A stretch of DNA of 64,000 nt, from the NCBI RefSeq assembly GCF_000309385.1, contig NZ_JH976537.1, positions 4,875,136-4,939,135 of the forward strand, given 5' to 3'. Positions 7,645 through 18,692 of this stretch are shown piece after piece; position 1 is the first letter of the stretch, and each line of letters begins with the position of its first letter. Made by a program: the position numbers and the translations under genes. The stretch comes from Nodosilinea nodulosa PCC 7104. GTDB lineage: Bacteria; Cyanobacteriota; Cyanobacteriia; Phormidesmidales; Phormidesmidaceae. The notes under the pieces were generated by a model. That model was given only the letters and a program-made list of their open reading frames with translations, was not told the origin of the DNA and did no database searches.

Positions 7645-9348
7645 TTAACCGATTTGCAGGGTGCGCAGTCTGTTGATGGCCGCCGCTAGCTCCAGGCCCC
7701 GGAACCAAACCAGATCGCCCATAGGCCACTCGGTCAGGCTGTCAAGCCCGTGCTGCCCTAGGTCGGCCATGACGGCGGCGATCGCCGCCGCCAGAGGTGT
7801 AGTTGCCGTCATGTAGTGGCGCTGGGCATAGACGATCGCCTCGGCGATCGCCCGCACCTGTCCTGGCTCTACCAGTTGCTCCACCGCCGACAGGTCAATG
7901 GCCTCGGTGCCAATCTGGAGCTGGTCCACATCCCGCGCCCTGAGCTTGACGCTGTGGCGACCTTTGCTGGGGTCAATGCTGTCGGGCTGAACAATTCGGG
8001 GCGTGAGGCTGCCAAACTGGGGGCCGCCCTCGCGATCGCGCTCTGTCTTGTACTGCGCCGCAATTGACCGCGCCCGCTCGGTCACATCCTGGGGCACAAA
8101 CTCATCCATGGCAACTACGGTATCGGCCACGTCGAAGTAGTCGCCGCTGCCCCCCATCACCAGCACCGTGGAGATGCCGTAGTCGGTGTAGAGCTGCCGC
8201 ACCTTGTCGATAAAGGGGGTAATCGGCTCGCGGTCTTTGGCGATCAGGGCCTGCATGCGGCGATCGCGAATCATAAAGTTGGTCGCTGAGGTGTCTTCAT
8301 CCACCAGCAGCGCCGTTGCTCCCGCCTCGATCGCCTCAATGATGTTCGCCGCCTGGGAGGTGCTGCCGCTGGCGTTGGGCGTCGAGAAAGCCTGGGTCGA
8401 TTTGCCCTGGGGCAGACTGCCGATAAACGGTGAAATATTCACTCCGGCAATGCTGCGGCCATCCTCGGCCCGCACCTTCACCGCCGCCGGATCTGTGACG
8501 ACCTGGTGCCGTCCGTCGTCGGGCACGTGGTTGTACACCCCCGCTTCGATCGCCCGCAGCAGGGTCGATTTGCCGTGGTAGCCGCCCCCCACAATCAGGG
8601 TAATGCCCTGGGGAATGCCCATGCCGCTCACCTCGCCCGCGTGGGGGCAGCGCAGCGTTACCCGCAGCGCGTCGGGAGATTTGAACGGTATGGCCTGATC
8701 CTGGAGCGGACGTTCATCGACACCGCTGCGCCGGGGCAGGATGGCGCCATCGGCCACGAAGGCGACCAGGCTGTGGTCAGCCAGCTGCGATCGCAGCGCC
8801 TCCGCGTCCTCCACCGTATCGACATGGCGCTGAATCTTGCCTCTGTCTAGCGCTTCATAGACCAGCGTTCGTTTCACCAGATTGGGAACGGCCTGGCACA
8901 GCAGTACCGCCCCCTGCCGCCCTGCAATTCGCCTGCCAAAGGCCGGCAGACCCACGGTAAAGCGTAGCTCCACTGCGGCGGCGGTTACCTTAGCTGCACT
9001 GCGCTCCAGCACGGCCTGGCTGGGCCGCACGATGCCGATTTGCCCACTCTTGCCTGAGCCAGACCCCCGCTCCTGCCGCTGGGTGGCCCCATGGAACGCA
9101 CGAGTCAGGTAGTCAGCCAGGGCGATCGCCCGACAGGGCCTAGCCCATAGATCCTTAGGAAACCCCGCCACCGCCTGGGGCACCACCACCCGCACCCGAC
9201 TCGGGGCCGCAAACGGGTCGCCCTGCACATGGTCAATGTGCAGCACAAAATCCTCAAAGGCGTACTCACCCCTGAGCGACTTATACGCCCCGTAGCCCTG
9301 ACCATCGAGCCGGTGCAGCTGTTCGTAGAGGTCATCGCAGGTAGCCAT
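7645..9348 (-). CDS. ABC-class ATPase (PF09818-type P-loop protein)
   Basis: A 567-residue soluble protein of the ABC_ATPase family (PF09818), which has ABC-type nucleotide sites but is not a transporter. GGGYHGKSTLLRAIEAGVY contains the Walker A. SLPQGKSTQAFSTPNASGSTSQAANI holds the family's modified signature region. ALLVDEDTSATNFMIRD is the Walker B with its catalytic acid. IVLVMGGSGDYFDVAD-like text (STVLVMGGSGDYFDVAD) follows. The N-terminal part (about 1-190) is an OB-like/uncharacterised region of the family. The biochemical role in bacteria is not established; RNA-related functions are known for a trypanosome relative. Convergent with the preceding glycosyltransferase. Confidence 0.85.
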   Translation of the reverse strand: MATCDDLYEQLHRLDGQGYGAYKSLRGEYAFEDFVLHIDHVQGDPFAAPSRVRVVVPQAVAGFPKDLWARPCRAIALADYLTRAFHGATQRQERGSGSGKSGQIGIVRPSQAVLERSAAKVTAAAVELRFTVGLPAFGRRIAGRQGAVLLCQAVPNLVKRTLVYEALDRGKIQRHVDTVEDAEALRSQLADHSLVAFVADGAILPRRSGVDERPLQDQAIPFKSPDALRVTLRCPHAGEVSGMGIPQGITLIVGGGYHGKSTLLRAIEAGVYNHVPDDGRHQVVTDPAAVKVRAEDGRSIAGVNISPFIGSLPQGKSTQAFSTPNASGSTSQAANIIEAIEAGATALLVDEDTSATNFMIRDRRMQALIAKDREPITPFIDKVRQLYTDYGISTVLVMGGSGDYFDVADTVVAMDEFVPQDVTERARSIAAQYKTERDREGGPQFGSLTPRIVQPDSIDPSKGRHSVKLRARDVDQLQIGTEAIDLSAVEQLVEPGQVRAIAEAIVYAQRHYMTATTPLAAAIAAVMADLGQHGLDSLTEWPMGDLVWFRGLELAAAINRLRTLQIG

Positions 9349-9424
9349 AGTGCGGATTGAATCGTCTTGAACCCAAGTACTCTATCGCACCCCCAACCAG
9401 ACTCAAAATAGCCCTGCAACGAGT

Positions 9425-9523
9425 CAGATAAGCGCCCCCTCCCCCCCGCCCCCGCACCCCCACACCCCACCTCCCTCACTTCCCCCACGCCCCACGCCCC
9501 CACGCTCTCACGCCCCCACTCCC
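9425..9523. repeat. C-rich tandem-like tract
   Basis: Between the ABC-class ATPase and pdxA lies a run built from degenerate CCCCACGCCCC, CCTCACTTCCCC and CCCCACGCTCTC units. It continues up to the pdxA stop codon. Same family as the other C-rich spacers in this window. Confidence 0.55.
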
Positions 9524-10606
9524 TCACCCCCTCACCCCCCTCGCCCTCACCATCTCCACCGCCACCGCCATCGCCGCCACCATGCTGCTGGCATCGGCGA
9601 TCCCCTGCCCCGCGATGTCAAAGGCCGTACCGTGGTCCGGGGAAGTGCGCACGAAGGGCAGGCCCACGGTCGTATTCACCGCCCGATCAAAGGCCATCAG
9701 CTTGACCGGAATTAGGCCCTGGTCGTGGTACAGGGCCAGGTAGGCGTCGTGGGCGGTTTCTGTGGCGCGGCGATCGGTGCCAAACCAGGCCTGTCCTGGG
9801 CGCACCCACAGCGTGTCTGGGGGAATTGGGCCGTCGATCTGCATTTGAGGGTAGCGCTGGCGCTGAGCCTCTAGCCAGGGAATCAGCCAATCCACTTCTT
9901 CACGGCCCAGCTGCCCGCCTTCGCCGCTGTGGGGGTTGAGACCCGCTACGGCAAGGCGAGGATGCCCCAGGCCAAAGTCTTGCCTGAGGCTGTGGATCAG
10001 CAGATCGAGTTTTTGGGTGAGGAGATTCGGCGTCAGGACATCAGGCACCTGGCGCAGGGGAATGTGGGTGGTAGCCAATAAGGCCCGCAGCCACCAGCCC
10101 GTGTGGGGCGACTGGGCCACAAAGGCCATGCCAAAGCGATTGGCCTGTGCCCCTTCGGCCAGCAGTTCCGTTTGGCCCGGATAGTGGTGCCCGGCGGCTT
10201 TCCAGGCCGACTTGGCGATCGGCCCGGTGACGATCGCATCATACTTACCCCCCACTGCTCCCCGGATGGCGGCTTGCACATAGGCAAAGCTGGCAGCCCC
10301 GGTGGCGGCGCTGGCCTGGCCAAAGGTCACTGGCTCAAGGGGCAGCGGCGGGGAAATATCTACAAGCGAGAGAGCGTCCAGATCGGGGAGCGACCCGGCA
10401 TAGGCGGACTGCTGAAGGGCCGAGAGAGACTGGTGCAGCAGCGATCGCGTACCCAGCACGGTAATGTCGGCGATCGCCGCCCAGTCCTTCGCCGCCAGCG
10501 CCTTCAGCACCACCTCTGGCCCAATACCCGCCGGGTCACCCAGAGTAATGGCCAGGTGAGGCCGGGGAGAGCCTGTTCCCGGCAGGGGAGAAGTGAGGAT
10601 AGACAT
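9524..10606 (-). CDS. pdxA: 4-hydroxythreonine-4-phosphate dehydrogenase
   Basis: A 360-residue enzyme of pyridoxal 5'-phosphate biosynthesis, oxidising 4-phosphohydroxy-threonine with NAD. The N-terminal [18 protein letters not shown], the [24 protein letters not shown] segment with its metal-binding His, [11 protein letters not shown] and [13 protein letters not shown] are diagnostic and complete. The ATG at 10606 is preferred; an in-frame TTG at 10627 would add seven residues. It is divergent from petM. Confidence 0.93.
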   Translation of the reverse strand: MSILTSPLPGTGSPRPHLAITLGDPAGIGPEVVLKALAAKDWAAIADITVLGTRSLLHQSLSALQQSAYAGSLPDLDALSLVDISPPLPLEPVTFGQASAATGAASFAYVQAAIRGAVGGKYDAIVTGPIAKSAWKAAGHHYPGQTELLAEGAQANRFGMAFVAQSPHTGWWLRALLATTHIPLRQVPDVLTPNLLTQKLDLLIHSLRQDFGLGHPRLAVAGLNPHSGEGGQLGREEVDWLIPWLEAQRQRYPQMQIDGPIPPDTLWVRPGQAWFGTDRRATETAHDAYLALYHDQGLIPVKLMAFDRAVNTTVGLPFVRTSPDHGTAFDIAGQGIADASSMVAAMAVAVEMVRARGVRG

Positions 10607-10721
10607 AGGCGCAGGGGTGGATACCAAACTGGTCTAAAATGAGGGCGGCTAGGGGGTTAAGCAACGTCCTGGCAGGCTGGGCAACCGGCTTAATTACTAT
10701 AGTGCTGTGGCAGGAGAGCGT

Positions 10722-10826
10722 ATGGGCGGCGAAATTTTTAATACGGCAGTGATCATCTTTACCCTAACCCTAGTGGGCCTAGGCATTGGGTTTCTGATGC
10801 TGCGAGTGCAGGGCGGCGAAGAGTAG
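10722..10826 (+). CDS. petM: Cytochrome b6f complex subunit PetM
   Basis: A 34-residue gene. The protein begins MGGEIFNTAVII, has one transmembrane helix (about residues 7-25, VIIFTLTLVGLGIGFLML) and ends RVQGGEE, the typical form of PetM (subunit VII of the thylakoid cytochrome b6f complex). A GGAGAG Shine-Dalgarno sequence sits 6 bases before the ATG. PetM is a small peripheral helix of the complex that mediates electron flow between the photosystems. It lies between divergent pdxA and co-oriented ycf39. This gene alone marks the window as cyanobacterial or plastid-like. Confidence 0.95.
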   Translation: MGGEIFNTAVIIFTLTLVGLGIGFLMLRVQGGEE

Positions 10827-10902
10827 TTTTTGCCTCGGGGGTGTATCCGGTGGAACCATCTGATATTCTTAGAGGAAGTTAAACTTTTGTATCATTTCCC
10901 TC

Positions 10903-11859
10903 ATGAAAGTATTGGTCGTTGGCGCTACTGGCACCCTTGGCAGGCAAATCGCCCGCCGTGCTTTGGATGAGGGGCATGACGTTCGCTGTTTGGTCAGAAG
11001 TGCCCAGCGAGCTGCCTTTTTGCGAGAGTGGGGGGTAGAGCTGGTGCGGGGCAACCTATCCAGGCCTGAAAGCCTGCCCCCCGCCCTTGAGGGTATTGAC
11101 GCCGTGATTGACGCCTCCACCGCCCGTCCGTCGGAGTCGGTGATGGAGGTGGACTGGCAAGGCAAAGTCAATTTAATTAAAGCCTGCCGTGATGCGGGCA
11201 TTCAGCGGTTCATTTTTATCTCTATTCTCAACGCCGACAAGTTCCCCCACGTGCCGCTGATGAACGTCAAGCGCTGCACCGAGAAATTTTTGGCCGAGTC
11301 GGGGTTAAACTACACCATTCTTCAGCCCTGTGGCTTTTTGCAGGGCCTAATTGGTCAGTACGCTATCCCTATTTTAGAGAAGCAGCCGATCTGGGTGATG
11401 GGCGAGGCGGCCCCCATCGCCTACATGGATACCCAGGACATCGCTCGGTTTGCCATTAAAGCCCTGTCTGTGCCCGAAACAGCTAACCGCAGTTTTCCCC
11501 TGGCGGGCACTCGCGCCTGGGGCGCTTACGAAATTATGCGCCTGTGCGAGCGCAAGTGTGGCCAGGAGGCCAGGGTTTCTCGTATTTCCCTCGACCTGCT
11601 GCGGGCGATTCGCAAGGTGGCGCAATTCTTTCAGTGGGGCTGGAACTTTGCCGATCGCCTCGCCTTTGTGGAAGTGGTAGCCGGGAGCCAGCCGCTGGAT
11701 GCGCCCATGGATGAGGTCTACCAGGTTTTTGGTATCGACAAAGCCGAAATCACTACCCTCGAAGACTACATGCAGGAGTACTTCAGTCGCATTATGAAGA
11801 AGCTGAAGGAACTCGACTACGACAGCGACAAAGCCAACAAGAAAAAGCTGCCGTTTTAG
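10903..11859 (+). CDS. ycf39: Ycf39-like NAD(P)-binding protein (photosystem II assembly)
   Basis: A 318-residue atypical short-chain dehydrogenase of the Ycf39/HCF244 family. The Rossmann motif VVGATGTLGRQIARRAL lies at 5-21; GNLSRPESLPPALEGIDAVID, the SAL-like region FIFISILNADKFPHVPLMNVK and the lysine-rich C-terminus KANKKKLPF fit the family closely. In cyanobacteria and chloroplasts, Ycf39 with Hlip proteins helps insert chlorophyll into newly made D1. The neighbour petM is also a photosynthetic gene. An 8-bp inverted repeat (AGGTCTGC 11860-11867, GCAGACCT 11884-11891) directly follows the stop codon and may be a weak terminator. Confidence 0.88.
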   Translation: MKVLVVGATGTLGRQIARRALDEGHDVRCLVRSAQRAAFLREWGVELVRGNLSRPESLPPALEGIDAVIDASTARPSESVMEVDWQGKVNLIKACRDAGIQRFIFISILNADKFPHVPLMNVKRCTEKFLAESGLNYTILQPCGFLQGLIGQYAIPILEKQPIWVMGEAAPIAYMDTQDIARFAIKALSVPETANRSFPLAGTRAWGAYEIMRLCERKCGQEARVSRISLDLLRAIRKVAQFFQWGWNFADRLAFVEVVAGSQPLDAPMDEVYQVFGIDKAEITTLEDYMQEYFSRIMKKLKELDYDSDKANKKKLPF

Positions 11860-11891
11860 AGGTCTGCTGCCGGGCATTGCTTGGCAGACCT
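11860..11891 (+). terminator. Possible terminator hairpin after ycf39
   Basis: Perfect 8-bp arms AGGTCTGC and GCAGACCT with a 16-base loop start directly after the ycf39 stop. No U-run follows (AGGAGTCTTCC), so termination may be weak or the hairpin may protect the 3' end. Confidence 0.4.
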
Positions 11892-12145
11892 AGGAGTCTT
11901 CCTGAGCGGTTGGGATCTATAAACTCACTGTCAGCCGTGCCTGTAGACGCCTGAACAGATTAGGCTGTAGGCAAGTCTTTGCAGAGGTTTGCGATGACTG
12001 GGTCCAGCATTCTAGAACCAGGCAAGTTCAGCTCTACGGAGCAGTCTCGACAGGGGATGTATGGTCGCTTGGGCGGCTGCACCGAGGGTAGCGCCGAGTT
12101 GAGCAAGATTTGACCCTGTATCGGGTTCCCGCTGATCTCCAGAAG

Positions 12146-12406
12146 TTATTTCAAAGTCTGGTCGGGCTGTTGACCAATCAAAGGCACGTCTAGATACCCT
12201 GCCTCTCGCATTAGCCGGGGCCACAGAATTAGGAAAAAGCCTATCCATACGCCAATGGGAACAGCTACCAGACTGGTCAGCCAGACCCGGTGGAGAGCAA
12301 ACCAGCTGCCGCCTACGATCGCAACCCCCGTCAGCACAATGGACCAGGGCTGGCACCACCAGGGCTTGAGCTGCCAGGGGCTAGTGATGGGTGGGGGGGT
12401 GGTCAT
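12146..12406 (-). CDS. Small cyanobacterial membrane protein (DUF6737-like)
   Basis: An 86-residue protein with two probable transmembrane helices: about 19-36 (PWSIVLTGVAIVGGSWFA) and 40-62 (VWLTSLVAVPIGVWIGFFLIL). The N-terminus PWQLKPWWCQPWSI is the conserved part and, from memory, matches the cyanobacterial family DUF6737. No function is known. It is convergent with ycf39 and lies downstream of perR on the same strand, 138 bases away. Confidence 0.6.
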   Translation of the reverse strand: MTTPPPITSPWQLKPWWCQPWSIVLTGVAIVGGSWFALHRVWLTSLVAVPIGVWIGFFLILWPRLMREAGYLDVPLIGQQPDQTLK

Positions 12407-12544
12407 AGTTGCGTACCAAGTTTAGAGTTTGGACTGGCGATTTTGGAGCGGGTAGCCCCGATATTCTATGGCTTGCCCAGCAGCAGTTTATCGCTCGTGT
12501 TGGTTTCCCAAGCCAAACTCCAAAATCACAAATCTAGAATTGCC

Positions 12545-12967
12545 CTACTCGGGCTGGCAGCGATCGCACAGGCCCCGCACCGTTACCTCGTAGCCCTCGA
12601 TCTGCCACTGGGGGCTGAGGGTTTGCAGATTGAGGCTGGCCAGGGTTTCCCAGGGGATATCGGCGATCGCCCCGCAGGACTGGCAGCGAAAGTGGTGGTG
12701 AGGCCCCACATTGGCGTCGTAGCGGCAGACCCCAGCTTCCAGCAGCACCTCGCGCACCAGATTCACCTCGCGCAGGGCCTGCAGCGAACTGTAGACCGTG
12801 GCCTGGGACGACGTTGGCGCATCCTGGTTGAGGTCGCTGAGAATATCGTCGGCGGTGGGGTGGTCGCAGCGACCCAGCAGGTTGGCATACACAGCAAATC
12901 GCTGGGGAGTCACACGCAGCCCCCGCGACTTAAGCATGGCAACAATTTGATCGGTTTGGGACGACAT
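12545..12967 (-). CDS. perR: Fur-family regulator, PerR type
   Basis: A 140-residue metal-dependent repressor. The winged-helix region has LRVTPQRFAVYANLL (18-32) and the recognition helix SQATVYSSLQAL (54-65). Structural zinc is held by CxxC pairs at 95/98 and 134/137, and a PHHHF stretch (89-93) supplies regulatory ligands. The gene is divergent from a type II peroxiredoxin; this is the same arrangement as Synechocystis slr1738/sll1621, where the PerR-like protein represses the peroxiredoxin until peroxide oxidises it. The ATG at 12967 (MSSQTDQ) is preferred over one six codons upstream. Confidence 0.85.
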   Translation of the reverse strand: MSSQTDQIVAMLKSRGLRVTPQRFAVYANLLGRCDHPTADDILSDLNQDAPTSSQATVYSSLQALREVNLVREVLLEAGVCRYDANVGPHHHFRCQSCGAIADIPWETLASLNLQTLSPQWQIEGYEVTVRGLCDRCQPE

Positions 12968-13150
12968 TCTGCCCGGCTCCGGCACTGAACGCTACGGCAA
13001 TTCCACCACAAACAGGCGTCGGATGGATTTTGGGATGAACACACTACAATAGCCTGCTCTGATACAGAGTAGCATTCCAATCTGGGAATCAGCTTGATTT
13101 TGTAAAGAATCTAATTTTTGAGTTATTATGCTTATTGAAGATTTCTTAAG

Positions 13151-13165
13151 TCAGAACTATTCTGA
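13151..13165. promoter_or_regulatory. Candidate PerR operator
   Basis: A perfect inverted repeat TCAGAA-CTA-TTCTGA lies 59 bases before the peroxiredoxin start, in the perR/prx intergenic region. A preceding AT-rich stretch (about 13095-13135, TAATTTTTGAGTTATTATG) could hold promoter elements or a second half-site. Assignment to PerR is inferred from the gene pair only; the sequence does not match the Bacillus PerR box. Confidence 0.4.
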
Positions 13166-13224
13166 TTTGAGAGGCAACCGCTGGAACCGCAGTTAAGTTG
13201 TTGTAGAACTACAAAGAGGTAATC

Positions 13225-13797
13225 ATGGCTGCTATTGAACGCGTCCCTGACGTTACGTTTAAGACCCGCGTGCGGGATGAGTCTGTGGGTGGGCCCAACC
13301 CCTACCGCTGGCACGACCTGACCACCAGCGATCTGTTTGCCGGTAAAAAGGTAGTGGTGTTCTCCCTGCCCGGTGCGTTTACCCCCACCTGCTCCTCCAA
13401 CCACCTGCCCCGCTACGAAGAGCTTTACGATGAGTTCAAGGCCCAGGGCGTAGACACCATCGTTTGTGTATCTGTGAACGATGCCTTTGTGATGTTCCAG
13501 TGGGGCCAAAAGGTTGGCGCTAAGAACGTATTCCTGCTGCCCGACGGCAACGGCGAATTCACCCGCAAGATGGGCATGCTGGTGGACAAGTCCAACCTGG
13601 GCTTTGGCATGCGCTCCTGGCGCTACTCCATGTTCGTCAACGATGGCGCGATCGAGAAAGTTTTCGTCGAGCCCGACTTTGGCGACAACTGCCCCATTGA
13701 CCCCTTTGAAGTATCCGACGCCGACACGATGCTGGCCTACCTGAAGGGCACTGAGTCCGCTGGTGTGTCTGAGCCTCGTCTGGCCTTCGTGGGCTAA
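13225..13797 (+). CDS. Type II (Prx5-like) peroxiredoxin
   Basis: A 190-residue thiol peroxidase that reduces hydrogen peroxide and alkyl peroxides using thioredoxin or glutaredoxin/glutathione. The active-site motif [14 protein letters not shown] carries the peroxidatic cysteine at 56. Further cysteines are at 81 and 156 ([14 protein letters not shown]). The conserved Arg of the family is in [11 protein letters not shown]. The start is supported by an AAAGAGG Shine-Dalgarno sequence a few bases upstream. Likely repressed by the divergent PerR-type regulator. A strong intrinsic terminator follows at 13829-13865. A thioredoxin-reductase-like flavoprotein is the next gene. Confidence 0.93.
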   Translation: MAAIERVPDVTFKTRVRDESVGGPNPYRWHDLTTSDLFAGKKVVVFSLPGAFTPTCSSNHLPRYEELYDEFKAQGVDTIVCVSVNDAFVMFQWGQKVGAKNVFLLPDGNGEFTRKMGMLVDKSNLGFGMRSWRYSMFVNDGAIEKVFVEPDFGDNCPIDPFEVSDADTMLAYLKGTESAGVSEPRLAFVG

Positions 13798-13828
13798 TCC
13801 CTCTTGGGTTCACCCTGAGTGAGTATTG

Positions 13829-13865
13829 GGCAAAGGGGGTTGCTATAGCTCCCTTTGCCTTTTTA
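13829..13865 (+). terminator. Rho-independent terminator of peroxiredoxin
   Basis: A 9-bp perfect stem GGCAAAGGG (13829-13837) with CCCTTTGCC (13851-13859) is followed by a run of five T. It lies 31 bases after the peroxiredoxin stop codon. Confidence 0.9.
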
Positions 13866-14018
13866 GATTGCGAATGGGGTGGACAGTACCTGGCCGCTTA
13901 CGTCCAACGCCTTCAGCCCCGTTCAGATTAATTGTTGCAAATCCTTTAGCCTAGAGATATAGCCTTACCCCTGTGTACCGTTTAGGCTCTGTTGCAGTCC
14001 TCTCCATTCATCGCCGCT

Positions 14019-15023
14019 ATGAAACTCTCTCGCAAAAATTTGCACGAACGCACCGACCAGGTTTACGACGCTATCGTTGTCGGCGGCGGAATGGGAGGGC
14101 TGTCGGCGGCTATCTATCTGGCTCGCTACGGCCTCAAGTGCCTGGTCGTAGAGAAAGGCAAGGGGCGATCGCTGTGGATGCAGGACCTGCGCAACTTTGT
14201 CGGCTTTGACCCCGACACCCCCGGGCGCGCCATTCTAAACCACGGCACCCAGCAGGTGGTTGACTGGGGCGGCGACTACCTGCGCGGTTTTGTCGAAGAT
14301 GTGGTCGATGAGGGCGACCAGCTTGCGGTGCAGGTCAAAGTTGGCAAGGCCGACAGCTACTACCCGGTGTTTCGCACCAAGTACCTGATTGCGGCTTCGG
14401 GGGTGATTGACGTGCTGCCCGAACTCGACAACATGCAAAACGTCTACGACTACGCGGGCTACACCCTCCACGTCTGCATGATCTGCGATGGCTTTGACAT
14501 GTGGGATCAAAAAGCCGTTCTGATTGTCGGTAAAGAGTCGCAGATCAACGCCGCCTTCGTGCTGAACTGGTTTACCCCCTACATTACGGTGCTCACCCAC
14601 GGTCTCTGCACGGTGGGCGATGAGATGAAGGCCAAGCTGGCCGACCACGGCTACCCCCTCTACGAAGCGCCAATTGCCCGCTTTTTGGGCGAACACCACA
14701 AGATGGGTGGCGTGGAGCTGACCGACGGCACCGTGATTGAAGCCACTACCGGCCTGATCAATATGGGCTCGATTTACCACAACCGCTACCTCAAAGGCAT
14801 TCCCAGCCTGGAGTGGGACGGGGAAAATCTGGTGACGAACGCCATGTGCCAGACCACCCACGATCGCATCTTTGCCATTGGCGATCTGAAGCAGGGCGTC
14901 AACCAGGTGTCTGTGGCTGTGGCCGATGGCACCCTGGCCGCCACCCAGATCTGGCGCACCATTCGCCGCGCCAGCCCCCCGCGCAAGTGGGAAGAAAATC
15001 TGGCCAAAGCGCTGGTGTCTTAG
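14019..15023 (+). CDS. Thioredoxin-reductase-like FAD protein (possibly pyridine-nucleotide independent)
   Basis: A 334-residue flavoprotein of the low-Mr thioredoxin reductase fold. The FAD motif VVGGGMGGLSAAIYLARYG lies at 20-38, the CMIC redox pair at Cys153/Cys156 in the usual TrxR place (HVCMICDGF), and the C-terminal FAD contact AIGDLKQGVNQVSVAVADG near 295-315. The second nucleotide-binding site normally reads GxGxxA/G and here reads VGKESQINAAF, so NADPH binding looks lost. This fits the cyanobacterial DTR/DDOR-type or ferredoxin-linked reductases better than classical NTR; which one is not decided. It follows the peroxiredoxin, suggesting a redox role. ATG at 14019 chosen over a TTG at 13992. 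Confidence 0.75.
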   Translation: MKLSRKNLHERTDQVYDAIVVGGGMGGLSAAIYLARYGLKCLVVEKGKGRSLWMQDLRNFVGFDPDTPGRAILNHGTQQVVDWGGDYLRGFVEDVVDEGDQLAVQVKVGKADSYYPVFRTKYLIAASGVIDVLPELDNMQNVYDYAGYTLHVCMICDGFDMWDQKAVLIVGKESQINAAFVLNWFTPYITVLTHGLCTVGDEMKAKLADHGYPLYEAPIARFLGEHHKMGGVELTDGTVIEATTGLINMGSIYHNRYLKGIPSLEWDGENLVTNAMCQTTHDRIFAIGDLKQGVNQVSVAVADGTLAATQIWRTIRRASPPRKWEENLAKALVS

Positions 15024-15115
15024 CCCGCTAGGTTTCACCTGACCTCTGCCCCTCTCCCCCAGGAGCGGGGTTTTGAATGATACGGTCGTTGTTTTGTAGC
15101 CTAGGGCAGCGGACC

Positions 15116-15358
15116 ATGGGGGCGATTAAGGGATATTTTGCGGCGCTAGTGACTCCGCACCTGGCGGTGCGAGCGGTGCGGGTGGCTTTGGTCATTGGCA
15201 CGCTGCTGTTTGTGATCAACCACGGTGCGGCGGTGCGATCGGGCACCATGACCCGGGCTCGCTGGATCTCGGCGGGCCTGACCTACCTGGTCCCCTACGC
15301 GGTGAGCATTCATGGGCAGTACCTGGGGCAGGGCGGAAAGCGAAGCCTGGGGAAATAG
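15116..15358 (+). CDS. nrtS: Small nitrate/nitrite transporter NrtS
   Basis: An 80-residue membrane protein with two transmembrane helices. The stretch RAVRVALVIGTLLFVINHGAAV (about 17-38), then MTRARWISAGLTYLVPYAVSI, matches NrtS, the small cyanobacterial nitrate/nitrite transport protein. The ATG at 15116 gives the usual family length; an in-frame ATG at 15077 would add 13 residues. No NtcA box was found directly upstream. A nitrate-reductase-associated protein gene lies about 4.6 kb downstream. Confidence 0.8.
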   Translation: MGAIKGYFAALVTPHLAVRAVRVALVIGTLLFVINHGAAVRSGTMTRARWISAGLTYLVPYAVSIHGQYLGQGGKRSLGK

Positions 15359-15386
15359 ATCGGAAACGTCATTTCTAGACGATGCC

Positions 15387-15941
15387 ATGGAAATACGCTT
15401 TCTAGATTCTCGGCATGTCGTCGTTTACCGCGAGCTGCGCCTTCAGGCCTTGAGGGAGTCGCCCGCCGCTTTTGCGTCCAGTTATGAGCAAGAAGCAGAG
15501 TTCTCTTTAGCCGATTTTGCGGCCAGACTGCATCCCAGTCCCGATTCTGCTAGCGGTATCTTCGGCGCCTTTGACGCCAACGATCAGCTGGTCGGCCTGC
15601 TCGGGTTCTCCCGGGAGACTCGCCCAAAACGTGCCCACATTGCTTCTCTCTGGAGCATGTATGTGGGGCCGGAATTTCGCGGCCAGGGGCTTGGAGCAGC
15701 TCTTCTCGATCGGGCAATATCCCATGCCCAGCAGCTTGGTGGCCTGCGACAAATCATTCTCAGCGTTACTGCGGGCAATTTAGCCGCCCGCTCCCTTTAT
15801 CTGTCCCGCGGGTTTGAACCGTTTGGTCTGGAGCGTGGGGCTTTATTTGTTGACGGCAGCTACCTGGATGAAGAGCATCTCGCCCTGTACTTCTGCCGCG
15901 ATGCTCAGTTTCCCCCTGCCGCAGCCCCCCGGCATTCTTAA
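15387..15941 (+). CDS. GNAT-family N-acetyltransferase
   Basis: A 184-residue acyl-CoA-dependent acetyltransferase. The acetyl-CoA pyrophosphate loop is EFRGQGLGAALLDRAI, preceded by the strand HIASLWSMYVGP; the later segment ILSVTAGNLAARSLYLSRGFEPFG is the classic GNAT motif B. The N-terminal FAS[S]YEQEAEF pattern is common in this subgroup. The acceptor is unknown (protein, amine or antibiotic). The ATG at 15387 fits the domain start; an open frame from 15312 overlaps nrtS and is not used. Confidence 0.85.
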   Translation: MEIRFLDSRHVVVYRELRLQALRESPAAFASSYEQEAEFSLADFAARLHPSPDSASGIFGAFDANDQLVGLLGFSRETRPKRAHIASLWSMYVGPEFRGQGLGAALLDRAISHAQQLGGLRQIILSVTAGNLAARSLYLSRGFEPFGLERGALFVDGSYLDEEHLALYFCRDAQFPPAAAPRHS

Positions 15942-16040
15942 ACCAATGTTGAGTTGTATCCTAGAGCACAATAGGCGATCGCGCGATTTGATCTGATCAA
16001 TAGGATCAGTTCCTTTACCCTGAGTCAGGATCGCTCACCT

Positions 16041-18593
<2,553 letters not shown>

Positions 18594-18596
18594 TCT

Positions 18597-18690
18597 CCCT
18601 TCTCTATTCCCCCCTACCCCCCTACTCCCTCACCCCACCACTCCCCTACTCACTCACCCCTCCACTCTGCCGCCTCACCAGCCCGCACTC
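18597..18690. repeat. C-rich tandem-like tract
   Basis: Between the convergent glgP and hydrolase genes lie repeated CCCCTACTCCCTCACCCC-like units, followed by CCACTCTGCCGCCTCACC. It may act as a shared 3' region. No stem-loop with a U-run is seen. Confidence 0.5.
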
Positions 18691-18692
18691 CC

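Noticed and set aside
12290-12988. 232-codon plus-strand frame across perR
   Set aside because: Antisense shadow of perR and the small membrane protein; no start signal.
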